Positions 18,657 through 30,700 of a stretch of DNA of 64,000 nucleotides are shown here, in pieces. A model generated the notes under the pieces. It ran no database searches. It was not told the DNA's origin and saw only the letters and a program-made list of their open reading frames with translations. The first letter of the stretch is position 1, and every line of letters begins with the position of its first letter. A program made the translations under genes and the position numbers. Location of the stretch: NCBI GenBank assembly GCA_022925895.1, contig JAKSYS010000214.1, positions 22,249 to 86,248 on the forward strand, in the 5' to 3' direction. This stretch comes from Fragilaria crotonensis (lineage: Eukaryota; Bacillariophyta; Fragilariophyceae; Fragilariales; Fragilariaceae).

Positions 18657-21058
18657 CGAACAAGAAACCTACCCGCTTTTCGTCAGTCACATATCACAAT
18701 TTTTCATCCAAGAAAACTGCAGCTCCTACAAACTGCAACCCCTTTCACTTCCAACCCATCTCCAACGACCCTCATATTTTTCATCCCATCGTCGACAGCG
18801 ACGACTACGAGACATCATCTACCGCGTGCAACGCCTCACGTCTCATTCAAGACTTTGAAGCCTTCAGGATCCCTACGCCCTGCAGCTTCAACAGACATCC
18901 ATCTCCCTTCACGTTTGCATCCGAAACTTTTTCGCCTTTATTCTCCCATTTCACCGCCACCGACGGCGCCTACGACTGCCTTTCTACAACTACAGGCATC
19001 ACCAACTTCATCGAAGCCATGTCAAGCAATCACCCTACGGATCCCTACCAACTTGACACTCCATTTGTCCCCCTACCGACAGACAGCATATTGGACCCAA
19101 TCCACCATGTGCCCTTCCTGCAGCACTCCTCTGAGCTTGACTCAAGGACTAACCCTCATGCTGCCCTTCTATATTACCCTGACGCAACTTTACAGGATAA
19201 TGTTAATGGGCTAGTCACCATGCGCAACCTACCTGCATGCGTTGACGTTAGCATCACCGCTGCATCCTTCTGCCTCCAATACATCCAATCGGACGCCGCG
19301 ACCAAGAAATGTATCCGTGACCTCACTACGGACCACCTACGTCATTTCTTCCGCGAACTTCACCCTGTCCTAACTGTGGATCATACAACTATTGCTGACA
19401 ATGATGACAGCATTGAGTACATCCAATGTATGCAACACACTTTGAACAGGACAACCAACTTAGTCATGGACAATTTACCTGCTGAATTGCTCCAAACTAA
19501 CTTCCCAGATGGCACTCCTGCCTCTTATCTGAGTCTCCTGACTGATCATGAGCCAGACACCCCAGGCCATGAATGTGCCCTTGCCATTCTCTATGCCTTC
19601 AAGACACTGCATCTTGTTCACTTTCTGACCTACCCTTCAAGTCAAGATACCACTTTCAAGTTTATGCCACATGACCTCTCTGACATCATCCGGAATGTGC
19701 CATCCTTCGCGACAGCACTGAGTTTATTTCCCAACCGAAGTAATTTCAGAGACGTCCCTGCATTCATTCACACTTTCTTCCAAGACCAACAAGTTGCTTC
19801 CAACCCCTTCGACAAGCGACAAGACAGCCAACGCTCATCCTACAATGAGCATCCTACCAACTTTGGCTCAACCTCACTATTTGCCTTCACTTATTCTCCG
19901 CTTGTGAACGGCTTTGGTGACCCATCACCCAAAATCCCACCAAGAAGCTCTCTAGCTGCTAGGTCCCTCATCTCAGCTGCCCTCCAACACCATGCATCTC
20001 CCTCTACCAAGGTCACCAATGGTGATGACCCAGATTTGCAACCTACCAACATCATTCTTGGAGCCCTACCCTCAGCTGACATGATCTTCAACTACCATTG
20101 CTCTGCCTTCCCAATGGCTACTCTACCTACAACTGAGCAGCTAAATGGCAACACTACCTATGCAATGAACCCTGCTACCACCCTAGCAGTGAACTTCGTG
20201 ATTTGTTGAGATATATCTCCAAATTACCTCCAAGAGATTGACATCCCCGATGGAAACCATCAATATTCCTCGGACAAGTCCCACTTCATCCCGATTTCTA
20301 CCAACACCTACAACTACTCGATCGACTGTCTACCAGATCATGAGTACCTACTCTTCCGTGTTGTCAAGACTCTTGATGTTATCGATCCCCAACGTGTGCT
20401 ACCACAGACCCCAGAACCATCCAATGTTCTCATCTTCCAAGGCACACACTCTGACAATCCCTCCTACACCTCTGGATCTCAAGTTGAACTGCCTATTCCA
20501 AAGGAAGGAGCACACACTTTCCCTATCAACTATGATTCAGGTAACTTACCTATCATTTTTGATCACAGAAATGGCAATGTTGAACCCTACACTTCAACCA
20601 CAGTTCAAGCCCTCTTTCAGACTCAAGCTTGCATTCCTATGACTGCAAACTATGAAGCAAATCAATGGGCATGTCCTAACAATCCCAGTCAACTTTGGCG
20701 CCAGTCAAATCCTGTCCACCATGTTGTTGATGATCCTCACACTGTCCCCCTTGATCTTGCTATCAGACTTATCCAAGTTATCACCACGAAACGTGGATCC
20801 GACAGTGTCTACCGCGCTTGGGCCTTGCCACATCTTCAAGACGCCCTCCAAAAGCCGGCTGATCAGATCAAACACAATCGCTTTTCATTTTTCTGGCAAC
20901 AACACAATCACCCAGAATACCCATACACAAACAAGACCCCAGAATTACTCCTTAATGTCATTCCTGGTGAGTCTAGCTCCTTGTGCTCTGACAATGAAAG
21001 CACAGCCAAATCTATTACTTGCAACTCACTTTATCCCTCCAGGCCACAGACACTATGA
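18653..21058 (+). CDS. Unrecognised ORF B of the LTR element, with one in-frame TGA
   Basis: The ATG at 18653 overlaps the TGA of ORF A in an ATGA, as expected for coupled termination and re-initiation. The frame runs 518 codons to TGA 20207-20209 and then stays open, with the same composition, for another 282 codons to 21058 (resuming DISPNYLQEIDIPDGNHQYS). Read together it is about 800 residues, rich in Thr, Pro, His and Asn, with helices around HLRHFFRELHPVL and LAIRLIQVITTKRG. I recognise no domain. The TGA could be a leaky stop, a recoded codon, or a CGA-to-TGA mutation. The length of intact frame argues that it was under selection until recently. Confidence 0.5.
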
Positions 21059-21255
21059 TGTGAATGTAGCAACAGAGGATAATTACAATGTAATTAGATA
21101 TGAATTGGAAAAACAACAATGTCCTCTTGAACACAATGCATTAGTTGTTCTAACACGCAGATCATCGCTTCTACCGGAAAACAACCCGGGAATCGAACCT
21201 GCAACCCCCACTCCTGAAAATTTGGACAGTTCTACCGAAATTGACAAAACAGAAC

Positions 21256-23815
21256 ATGAAACGTCAGCAATTCCAACAAAATCCGACAGAAAATCCGTCG
21301 AATCCCTTGCAGCGACTATCACGTGCAGTCGGACAAATTCTAACACCAAAAGCCCCCTTGTCCGACACAGCAGATCAAAACCAGCCTCCAACCGCCAAAA
21401 TTGTTCCCAAAACACCAACGTCAAGACCAAACGCTCCGTTGCCGACGAAACGCTCAGAAGCTCACCCAACGTTCGCTTACCCGCCAAGACAAGAGACATT
21501 CTTCGACGACGATGACCAAGACGACGAACAAGAGCACGACAACGGACCGCCTCAGATTCCCTTAGGTTCCCCTGATGCCCTGACTTCATCAACAAGAACC
21601 GACTTCACATATCCTCCGATTGAAGATCTAACAAGAACGCTCCTGAAATACGCCAAGACTGCAAACCTTCGAAAGCTGAACTATCCAAGTGATCTTCTCC
21701 AACGACGACGTCAGTTCAATGCCTTTATGGACAACCTTCAAATTGTTTGCAACATATCTCCATGGACACGCAATGTCTTTGACCTTTGGCCAAAGCAAAT
21801 CAGCTACTCCCATCCATGCATTGGCACAGCACTCTACAACCTGATCTTCACCAACATCAGTGATCCTTGCCAGAAGCACATCATTGACTGTCCACCTGAT
21901 GCCAGAACTGCCATTCTGACTCTAAGACGTCATTGTGCACCGCTCACCCAAGATCACATTGAACGCACGCGCGAATCCTTCTACTCGATCAAACAAGGTC
22001 ACAAAGAAGTTGCGACATCATACTTGAATCGCATTCGACTCTAACGCGCGACTGCTATCATGCCGGTATCCCTAACACCGATGCCGACATTATCAAAACC
22101 ATCCGTGGCGGCAGCAATCACCACTTTATGCTGCTTCCTACCAACGCTTTGACGCCGACATCCGTCGAGCTGAGTTGAATGACGAAGAACTACCAACTTT
22201 TGCGGAACTTGAGAGCCATTTGCTGAACATTGACGATTCACGTGGACTCACTCTCCCTTCCCAAAATCAACGCAATTACAACCAGCATGCAAATTCTGCA
22301 CGTCAACCGTTTTCAAACCAATCCTCTCGCCCTCGCCAAGGCACAACGCGCGTTTTCACACCACGCCAACAACATGCCTTCAGTTCTATATTGCGACCGT
22401 ACACTGCTTCAAACAGCAGGCCACCGCCTCGACCGAACAATTGAGGACCGAATCAAGCTCCTGCACCATCAAGACAAAACAACAATGATCGCAGAAGCAC
22501 ACCACAACAATCTCGACCTTCTCAACAACAGACTCGCAGCTCACACCCTCTTTTCAGACTGATATCTTCAAACAATGGAAATCAACGGCGCCCTCCAAAC
22601 AACACACCAGCTGTGAGACGAAACCCTAACACATCCAATGCTGCAAATATTGTATGCAACAACTGTGGAAGACTTGGCCACTATGCTAATCGATGCATAA
22701 CCGCCAATCGCTCACAAAATAACCAAAACAACCGTGGAGGACCGCCGCCCAGAAATCCAAACAATGAAAATGCAGCACCCCGCAACCAGCATGCTTACTT
22801 CATTACTGACTCAACTCCATCCCAATCACATGCTTTCCACCATCAAGCATACATGGCCTCCTGTGATCTCCAAGACACCTTCAATGCCCCATCTGCAGTA
22901 ACCTCATGGCCGGATACCAATGCTCCTCAGATGGAAATCAACAGAGCATTGCTCAACAATAAAGACAATCGACCTGTCACCGATCATGACAAACAAGTTG
23001 TCGAACAACACGAGAAACGCCTCCCATTCCGCTCCGCTGTATGTACGCTACTCTACCTTGCCTACAACACCTGTGCTGATATCCTCTTCGCAGTCTGCAA
23101 ACTTGCAAAAGCCTGCGTCTGCCCTGGCGAACTCAACTTTCGTGCTCTTATCTGGCTGATTGGCTACCTACGCCGTCGCCCATACTATGCCATCAAGTTC
23201 TACCCGAATGCCACGACCAACCCTGTTTACAACATATGTTGTCAACACCGCATTCCCAATTCCGACTTAACCGTATTTTCCGACGCCAGCTGGCAAGATT
23301 GCCCTGACACGACTGGCTGCTCTACTGTCGGTTATATGATTTTTCACAACGGTGCTCTCATCGAAGCCAAGAACTCTACGATGCCAACACCAATTGCTAT
23401 GTCAACGTCCGAGGCCGAATACATGGCCGCATGCTCTGCATCCATGGCCACAGCTCACATTCGGATGTTACTCTACGACATGACGTATCTCGGAACCAAA
23501 CATTGGCGCGAATCTATGCAGCGTCTTCCAACCATTCCATCGATCCTCATGATCGACAATGAAGCCACTGTGCAGATTGCCAAGAATGGCAAACTAACCC
23601 GCAAGACTCGTCACATTGAACGACGCTTCCACTATGTCCGTCAAGGTCAACAAGGCGGTACACATCAACTACATTGGATACCTTGCGATTCCCAACTTGC
23701 CGACATTCTCACAAAAACACAAGTCTCTTCCAAAATTGATCTACACATCAACAAAGTCTTCTGTACACTTCCTGATCACATGTTACAATCTACAAGTGAA
23801 TCTACAGAGATTTGA
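21256..23815 (+). CDS. Gag-RNase H fusion polyprotein of copia type, broken
   Basis: Coding starts near ATG 21256, with a Gag region (FNAFMDNLQIVCNISPW, RTRESFYSIKQGHKEVATSY) typical of copia capsids. It changes frame near 22040 and 22125 and is interrupted by TGA 22442-22444. A zinc knuckle CNNCGRLGHYANRC follows at about 22650. About 100 residues later the text is copia RT thumb/RNase H: PFRSAVCTLLYLAYNTCADI, TVFSDASWQDCPDTTGCSTV, MSTSEAEYMAACSASM, LMIDNEATVQIAKNGK, RKTRHIERRFHYVR and ADILTKTQ. The protease DTG, the integrase HHCC/DDE and the RT YxDD box are absent. Gag is thus fused almost directly to RNase H by an internal deletion. Confidence 0.8.
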
Positions 23816-23816
23816 T

Positions 23817-23826
23817 TCAAGAGGGG
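23817..23826 (+). other. Polypurine tract
   Basis: CAAGAGGGG lies directly against the TGTTAAAC start of the 3' LTR, where plus-strand priming is expected. Confidence 0.75.
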
Positions 23827-24680
23827 TGTTAAACATTCCGTATCGCCCTACATAGTAAAACAATACATCGATGCTCCAGTAACCAGTGCGACACTACACG
23901 ACTGGAATCAAAACTCACGTCGATTCAAAACATGTTCATCTCATCCCATGAGATTGAACAATCAATTTCAAACGAGGCTCAACGCCTCGTATACCAAAAA
24001 CAACGTCGCGACACGAAACGACGTCTTCCCGAAACGAGGAGTGTTCCTTATTGTTCCAAAGGAACACTCCCTTCATTCAGACCTCTCATCATGGTCGCCC
24101 TTCACTCTTCCTCACAATTGTCAATTTTTGTACATTTTAGTGTCACTCACCTTTTACTTACACTCCATATTTTTCTCACGATGATGATGATTGACCATGA
24201 CGAGCTTTTACCCGCCGTCGTCATGACATCATATACACCGTGCTGTACAAATATCGGTAGACAGTACGACGGTACTCACTACGACAACAATACAGCACAA
24301 CACGACGACGAGTACAACAGTACTCCTCGCACATCACTTCCTCTGCCCGTCGATAGTACGCGCACATCTGAGTTTAACATTATGAACCCATAACGATAAA
24401 CTATTAGACAGTGCACACTATACGACACGCGATATTTCTACTAGTCAGTCTCTCGCACATTTATGTAGCAATAGGACAACAGATAGTACACATATCGTTA
24501 TCTGTAGCGGTAGACAGCACTGCGTAGCTGTACCGTTTATAGATGAACTAAGCAGTAGTCAGTGTCGTACTAGACACTTACCTACTGGGGGCGTACCCCG
24601 TAACGGTTACGTCCTGGTCCTTAACCCGAACCTTACACCGACCTGCGCGTCGACAGGTTCCGTTAACCCGAACCATATCA
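23827..24680 (+). repeat. 3' LTR
   Basis: It is 854 bp and nearly identical to 13733-14630 except for the missing 44 bp and scattered substitutions (for example around 24090-24130 and 24366-24390). AGAAG follows at 24681-24685. Confidence 0.93.
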
Positions 24681-24814
24681 AGAAGTGATACGAGTACATC
24701 GAAGGGGAGACTGAGAGAGGGCACACGGCATACGGCATACGCAGACACCGAGTCACCGAGTATAGTACTCGGAGTACTCTTTTTATTAGTACTACGGGAT
24801 ACGTTTTTAAATAT

Positions 24815-24834
24815 AATGCAAGGAGATGACGTCA
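24815..24834 (+). repeat. Solo MULE-type terminus core
   Basis: AATGCAAGGAGATGACGTCA differs by one base from the terminal-inverted-repeat core at 34555-34574 and 39373-39392. No partner end is seen within several kilobases. The rest of 24686-25828 holds GTAC palindromes (GTACTCGGAGTAC at 24765) and no supported gene. Confidence 0.6.
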
Positions 24835-25828
24835 AGCCGTACCAATCCAGCATGCTCGCTCCTTTTACAACTCAGTGTCAGAAATGTACAGTATGCCCAT
24901 ACAGCATATATGTTTTGAATGACTGCTACTGGAGTACTTGTACTTGTTGTGTCTACTGTACGTAATCCAATACCAACTGCGAGGGCAGAATTTCGTGTGT
25001 CGAGTAGTACAAGTACTATGTACTCCTGTATGCACTTTGAACTTTGAACGCAAGCCTATGATACATCATGCATTTAACCAACTATGATTGATACAGTTGC
25101 TGTGGAGTCTACGTACGCAAAAGAAATGGAGAAACGTCGAAGGGAAAGTATACAAAAGTAAGCACAAAATGTAAAACAACGCCCAGATAACCGTCCAACT
25201 CTAAACACGCCCATACCGTGTCTATGTCCATAATCGAGCCGATCGAGCTTTTCTAAAAAATCGACTCCATAATAAATTATATTGCAAATTTAGCTAACAC
25301 ATTAACTTTACCGACGAATCTCAGACTGCTCTTCTGACCATAGAAATACCGTACACTGTACCAGTAGTAAGTACATCTCAATACTCCCGTACACTAATTC
25401 AGGTTATGGCGGGCTCGATTAGGAGACACACACGGGCCCCAATTTTGTAGGGGATGTTATCCGTTATCCGAATGGTTTAAAACGCCGTATGCATACTGTA
25501 TGAACATACTTTATGTAGATGTGTATATGGTGTTCGCCAGCATGGACACTATGACGTACAAGTATAAACCGGTCGGTACGCGTATGAAAAGAACGATCTC
25601 CGAGTACTTGTACTTGTACCGTAGACCTACTCCATAGTTTTAATTTGGCAACGGCATTCGCACCAAGGGTCGGTCATTTCTATTCTGGTTCAGTAGAGTG
25701 AATGCTTATGTTGAAAACTGTTACAAATTGTGCTTTCACATACCGCACATACCACACCTCAGTTTTCGAATTGAAAGCGTTCTCACTGTTGCTTTCCACG
25801 TGCGCATATCTCAACATAATCGTCTATC

Positions 25829-27497
25829 ATGTCTGAAGAATGGGATCTCCAAATTTGCTGCATGGGTGCTGGTTACGTCGGCGGCCCGACCATGGCCGTC
25901 ATCGCTAAGATGTGCCCCAAGGTTAGTGCACTAATCTGAACCCGCTCGTGCGACTTCCAGTTTCAATTGTTGTAGTCCGTCACGCCCGTGCATATCAGCC
26001 GCATTGTTGTGACTGAAATGGCTGGCTTTTGCGGTCAATTGTATTGCTATTGAGATCTTGCCTGCCATAGCCTCTACGTGGCATTGCCCAACAAACCACC
26101 TCATGCTGTGCTGCAACACTCAACGCTGTTCTGTCGCTCACTTGCTTGCTTCCAAATTGCTCTCTACTAGATTCGTGTCTGCGTCGTCGACATCTCTCAA
26201 GCCCAAATCGACAAGTGGAACTCTGCGACTCTCCCTATCTACGAACCAGGTCTCCCTGAAGTCGTGGTAGAATGTCGCGACAAGAATCTCTTTTTTTCAA
26301 CCGATATCAGCGCTGAAATCAAGCGAGCCGACATTATCTTCATCTCTGTTAACACCCCGACGAAAACACAAGAATTGGTGCCGGCCGTGCCGCCAATATT
26401 AAGAACTGTGAACTCTGCGCAAGAACCATTGCCGACGTTGCCGACTCTGATAAGATTGTTGTCGAAAAGTCGACTGTGCCTGTACGCACCGCGCAAGCAG
26501 TTAGCCGTGTCTTGCAGTCCAACTCAAAGGGCCTCAACTTCCAAGTTTTGAGTAATCCTGAGTTTCTCGCTGAAGGTACCGCCATGTCGGACTTGTTCAA
26601 GCCCGACCGTGTGTTGATCGGAGGCCACCAGACTCCAGAAGGCCTCAGGCTGCTGAGACGCTTGCAAGCGTCTACGCGAACTGGGTGCCTGCGCTCAGAT
26701 CCTCACCACAAACTTGTGGTCCTCCGAATTATCCAAGCTCGTGGCCAACGCCTTCCTTGCCCAGCGTGTCTCCTCCATCAACTCCATCTCTGCCCTATGC
26801 GAGGCTACAGGGGCTGATGTCTCCGAAATCTCTAGGGCTGTCGGCATGGATGCCCGTATTGGAAACCGTTTCCTGAATGCCTCTGTCGGTTTCGGAGGAT
26901 CGTGCTTCCAAAAGGACATTCTCAACTTAGTGTACCTTTGTGAGACTTACGGACTCGACGAGTGCGCGGCCTATTGGAATCAAGTCATTCTCATGAACGA
27001 CTACCAGAAGAAGCGCTTTTCAGAGAAGGTCGTTTCCAAAATGTTTAACACCGTCACTGGCAAGAAGATTGCTATTATGGGATACGCCTTCAAGAAGGAT
27101 ACGGCGATGTCAGAGAGACGCCAAGCATGTTCGTTGTTCGCGACCTCCTCGAAGAGCAAGCCAAGCTTTTCATTTACGACCCAGAAGTCACTCGGGATGA
27201 GATGTGGCACGAAATGAACTACACCTGTGGCGTCAATCACGACAACACTCCAAACCTGACACTCTATCATTACGGCCACCGATCCCTACGACGCCTGCGA
27301 TGGAGCTCACGCTCTTTGCATCTTAACCGAGTGGGATATGTTCAAGGACCTGATTACACTAGATTTTCAACAGCATGACCAAGCCAGCCTTTCTGTTCGA
27401 CGGGCGCAACATTTTGGACCACGCCAAATTGCGCGAGATTGGTTTCGAAGTTCATGCGATTGGGAAGCCGGATCCTATGGCCTTTACCGATCTTTAA
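25829..27497 (+). CDS. UDP-glucose 6-dehydrogenase, one intron, several one-base deletions
   Basis: Exon 1 (25829-25921) encodes [19 protein letters not shown], the NAD-binding loop. A GT-AG intron 25922-26170 follows, then exon 2 to the stop at 27495-27497. Conserved blocks are [66 protein letters not shown], and [15 protein letters not shown] with the catalytic Cys, then [10 protein letters not shown] near the C-terminus. The enzyme oxidises UDP-glucose to UDP-glucuronate for polysaccharide synthesis. The frame changes near 26365, 26647, 26690, 27093, 27258 and 27355. At most of these sites restoring one base in a doublet returns the family sequence. This argues for sequence error rather than gene death. 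Confidence 0.88.
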
Positions 27498-27752
27498 CAA
27501 TTCTGAAGGGGATGTAGGACCTTGATCATACAACGGCGAGATCTTTACGTTTAGTTTTATTTAATACTACAGTATCTGTCAAGAATGATGATATCTCAGA
27601 TAGGAATGCTAAAGAATTTTTGTCTTTTAGCTAAGCGCCATGCAGTATTCAGGCTACGAATGGATGGCAGTTATGTCTTACGATGATACATTTCTTAAAG
27701 CACACATACGTTTCCCCATTAATTCCTGTTGTTAGTACCCCATTGGAATTGC

Positions 27753-30700
27753 TCAATCAACAGACGTCGAGCTTTGCCCAGTGGGATCCCTGATATTCTT
27801 GCCAGGCGCTCCCAACCTGTCAACGTTTGTCCGGTCAATAAGTGGAGCCGGCTGCTCAGAAGCCACGCCGAACGCACGTGGATCAATGGTAATGCTCTTA
27901 GTACAATTGTCGGTCTTGTACACACCTACAAGTCGGTCGGCCAATTCAAACATGTTATTTCTGAGTGAAATGATGATGAACTGGGCATTCTTGGTTCGTT
28001 CCTTTATATAATTGGCAACAATTGAAACATTCTTGAAATCCAGCGCAGCATCAATTTCATCCATGACGTATAACGGAGTTGGCTTGTAGTGATGAAGAGC
28101 GAAAACAAGTGCAAGCGAAGACAGCGTCTTCTCGCCTCCGGACAAGTTTGCAATATTCTTCCATGACTTTTTCGGCGGTCGCACAGAGAAGACGATACCC
28201 TCAGAGAAGGGATCGAGAGAATCCACAAGCTCCAATTCGGCGTCGCCGCCCAATGTTATCATTTGATACATCTCCTTGAGCTTGAGAGTAATCTGACCAA
28301 AGCCCTCCATGAACTTTTCAAGACGCATTCTCCTGAGATCTTCGTGAGCTTTGCGAGCCTGGTTTCGCTCCTCAGTGACGGCATCTAGTTCCAACACGCT
28401 TTGAATGACAAAAAATGGAACAGAGTCAGATGGCGCTTTAGCTGACCAAGCCAATCCATGAAGAAACCTTTCTCGTGCCGAAAAAGGTCACAACGAGATA
28501 CTTACCGAGACAAATAGTCTGCTTCCTTTTTTCGATACTCTGCGATTGCCCCCATGTTAGCGTTCTTAGCAAGCGTTGCCTTCTCAGTCTCTAGGATACT
28601 AATCTGCGCCTTGACGTCCTCTTCTCGGTATTGCTCAAGCGATGTTAGAGTTAATCGCGCCAAGGATGATGAACGGTGACTGTTAGCGAAACCTTTGTGT
28701 GTGACGTCTGAGGCGCCTTCGCCCGGAATTTTCTCCTCCTCCTCTGCTTCGTCGTCAGAGGCATCATATCCTTCTTCGTCCTCCTCTGCCGCGCAGAGCT
28801 TTTCAATTTCACTTGCCCAATGCTGACGCTTCTTTTCCAACTCAAGAAGTTGTTTCTCAAACGCTTCCGCCTGACCCATAAGCTCAATTTCGGCGCCCTT
28901 CAACACAGACTCGGATTTTTTTACAACCTCTATTTCCTTGGAGATCGCCTCCAGAGCTCCGCGCTTTTCTGCTTCTAGCACCTTTACCTCTTCATACTTC
29001 TGCATCACTTCAAGTGCGCCGTGTTCCAGAGTTCTGAACTCTGTCAACTTATCATGCGTTGTTGCCTTCAGCGTTTCCAACTCTTCCTGGTTTGCCACTT
29101 TCGCAGCCTTCGCCTTGGCGATGGCCTTTTCACTGGTGGCAATGGTAACACGGGCTGCGTTGAGTTTCTTCTCGGACTCGTCCAGCTCTTTAATAACCTT
29201 GTCGTACACAGATTGCTGCTGCTTCAATTTCGGCCCACCTGCTTCGAGAATCGCCTTTTGAATTTTAGCAACTTCAGATTCCAACTTTGAAGCCTGGATG
29301 GAGCATGAAGCCATTTCCATCTTGCGTTTCTCCACTTCCTGGTTGAGTTTCTTCAGCAGAGCTCTATCCTTCTCGCTCAACTCACACTGGGAACGCAGTT
29401 CTGGTAGGCGTTCTGTCAAAGTAACACGGGTTGTATCGAACCCTTCAATTTCAATTGACAACTTCGGCACCTTGATACTAAGTGCTTTGATGCTCTTAGT
29501 CAACACTTGAATCTCCTGTGCAATATCCCGGCGTCGCTGACGACACCCCTTGAGCTCTTCAACTACCTTGCTGGTCTGTTCCTCAATGGCCTTGAAGTCA
29601 TCGACAGTGTCGCCTTCGGCAATCGACGGAATGGTTTTCGCACCATTTTTGAGACGCATGCCTCCTTTGCGAACGGAATTTCCTCCACCGGCCATGGTTC
29701 CAGAAGTTTCAATGAGCTGGCCATCCAGTGTGACGACACGCCACCTCTTGTCGAATCTGTAGGCCCAGCGGGTGGCGGTTTCCAAATCAGGTGCCACTAG
29801 GGTATTGCCGACACACAAGTAGAGCGCCGGCGTTACCGAAAAGTTTGCAGGGTTAATGAGTTCAAAGAGGCGCGTAGCGCCTTCTGGGGTCTCGACAGCA
29901 CGATCGTGAGCGCCCTTTTTCATCTTGTCGAGAGGAATGAAATTGGCACGCCCTAAACCACGCTGGCGAAGAAAGGCAAGACATCGCTGGGCACCGGCCG
30001 TTGTCTGTACCACAATATGGTCCAACATGCTGCAAGCAGTAGAAACTGCAACGTCGAATTTTTCGTCAACGGTTGCCAAGTCACCCAAACGACCAAGGAT
30101 TCCGACGTTGGCTAGCTCACCTCCTTTCGAGCAGCCTGCAGAATACCTTTCAGCCTCTGATCCTCCTCCGCCACCACTTTGGTGCGGAGAGCAACTTTCT
30201 TTCTTCCGCTATAGCCTATCGTGATGGCGTTGTAGTTAGTATTGCAGTTTTTGTGACGCGTTATAGTTCACAGTTTGATCGACATTCAAGACATACTAAG
30301 AGTTTTTTGTTTCGAACAATCAAAGCTTGCTCTACACTCCAATTCCTTGTCTTCCTTTTCCAAGTCCTCAATGTGGTTCTTGGAGGCGACTAACTCGTCC
30401 TCAGCAGCCGAAAGCTCCTCGCGTTTCTTCGATTGACATTCGTCTAAAGATGCCAATTCCTTTTCTGACGATTTCAATTGCTCTCGATTGCGTTGAACGG
30501 AATCCGTCAAGAGGGCCGCTTCTGTCTCTGCCATCTCTAGTGAGGCTTGGAAAACAGCACGTTCCTGTTGAAGCGGTGCCAACTCATTGGTCTTCATTTC
30601 CAAGTGCGATCGCATTTGATCGGTGGCATCCTTCATTTCATCAAAAATGTTTTCAAGCCTTTTGTCTTCCACTGCTTTCTTATCTTGCAATTTTTGATGG

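Larger units (their letters stand above)
13733..24680 (+). mobile_element. Non-autonomous Ty1/copia-type LTR retrotransposon with extra ORFs
   Basis: Boundaries are defined by LTRs at 13733-14630 and 23827-24680, both starting TGTTAAAC and ending ATATCA. A 5-bp target duplication AGAAG flanks them (13728-13732 and 24681-24685). A primer-binding site follows the left LTR directly and a purine tract precedes the right LTR. Inside are two unrecognised ORFs (16883-21058), Gag with a CCHC knuckle, and the C-terminal RT connection plus RNase H of copia. No protease, integrase or RT catalytic motifs are visible, so the copy should depend on another element for mobility. Confidence 0.9.
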
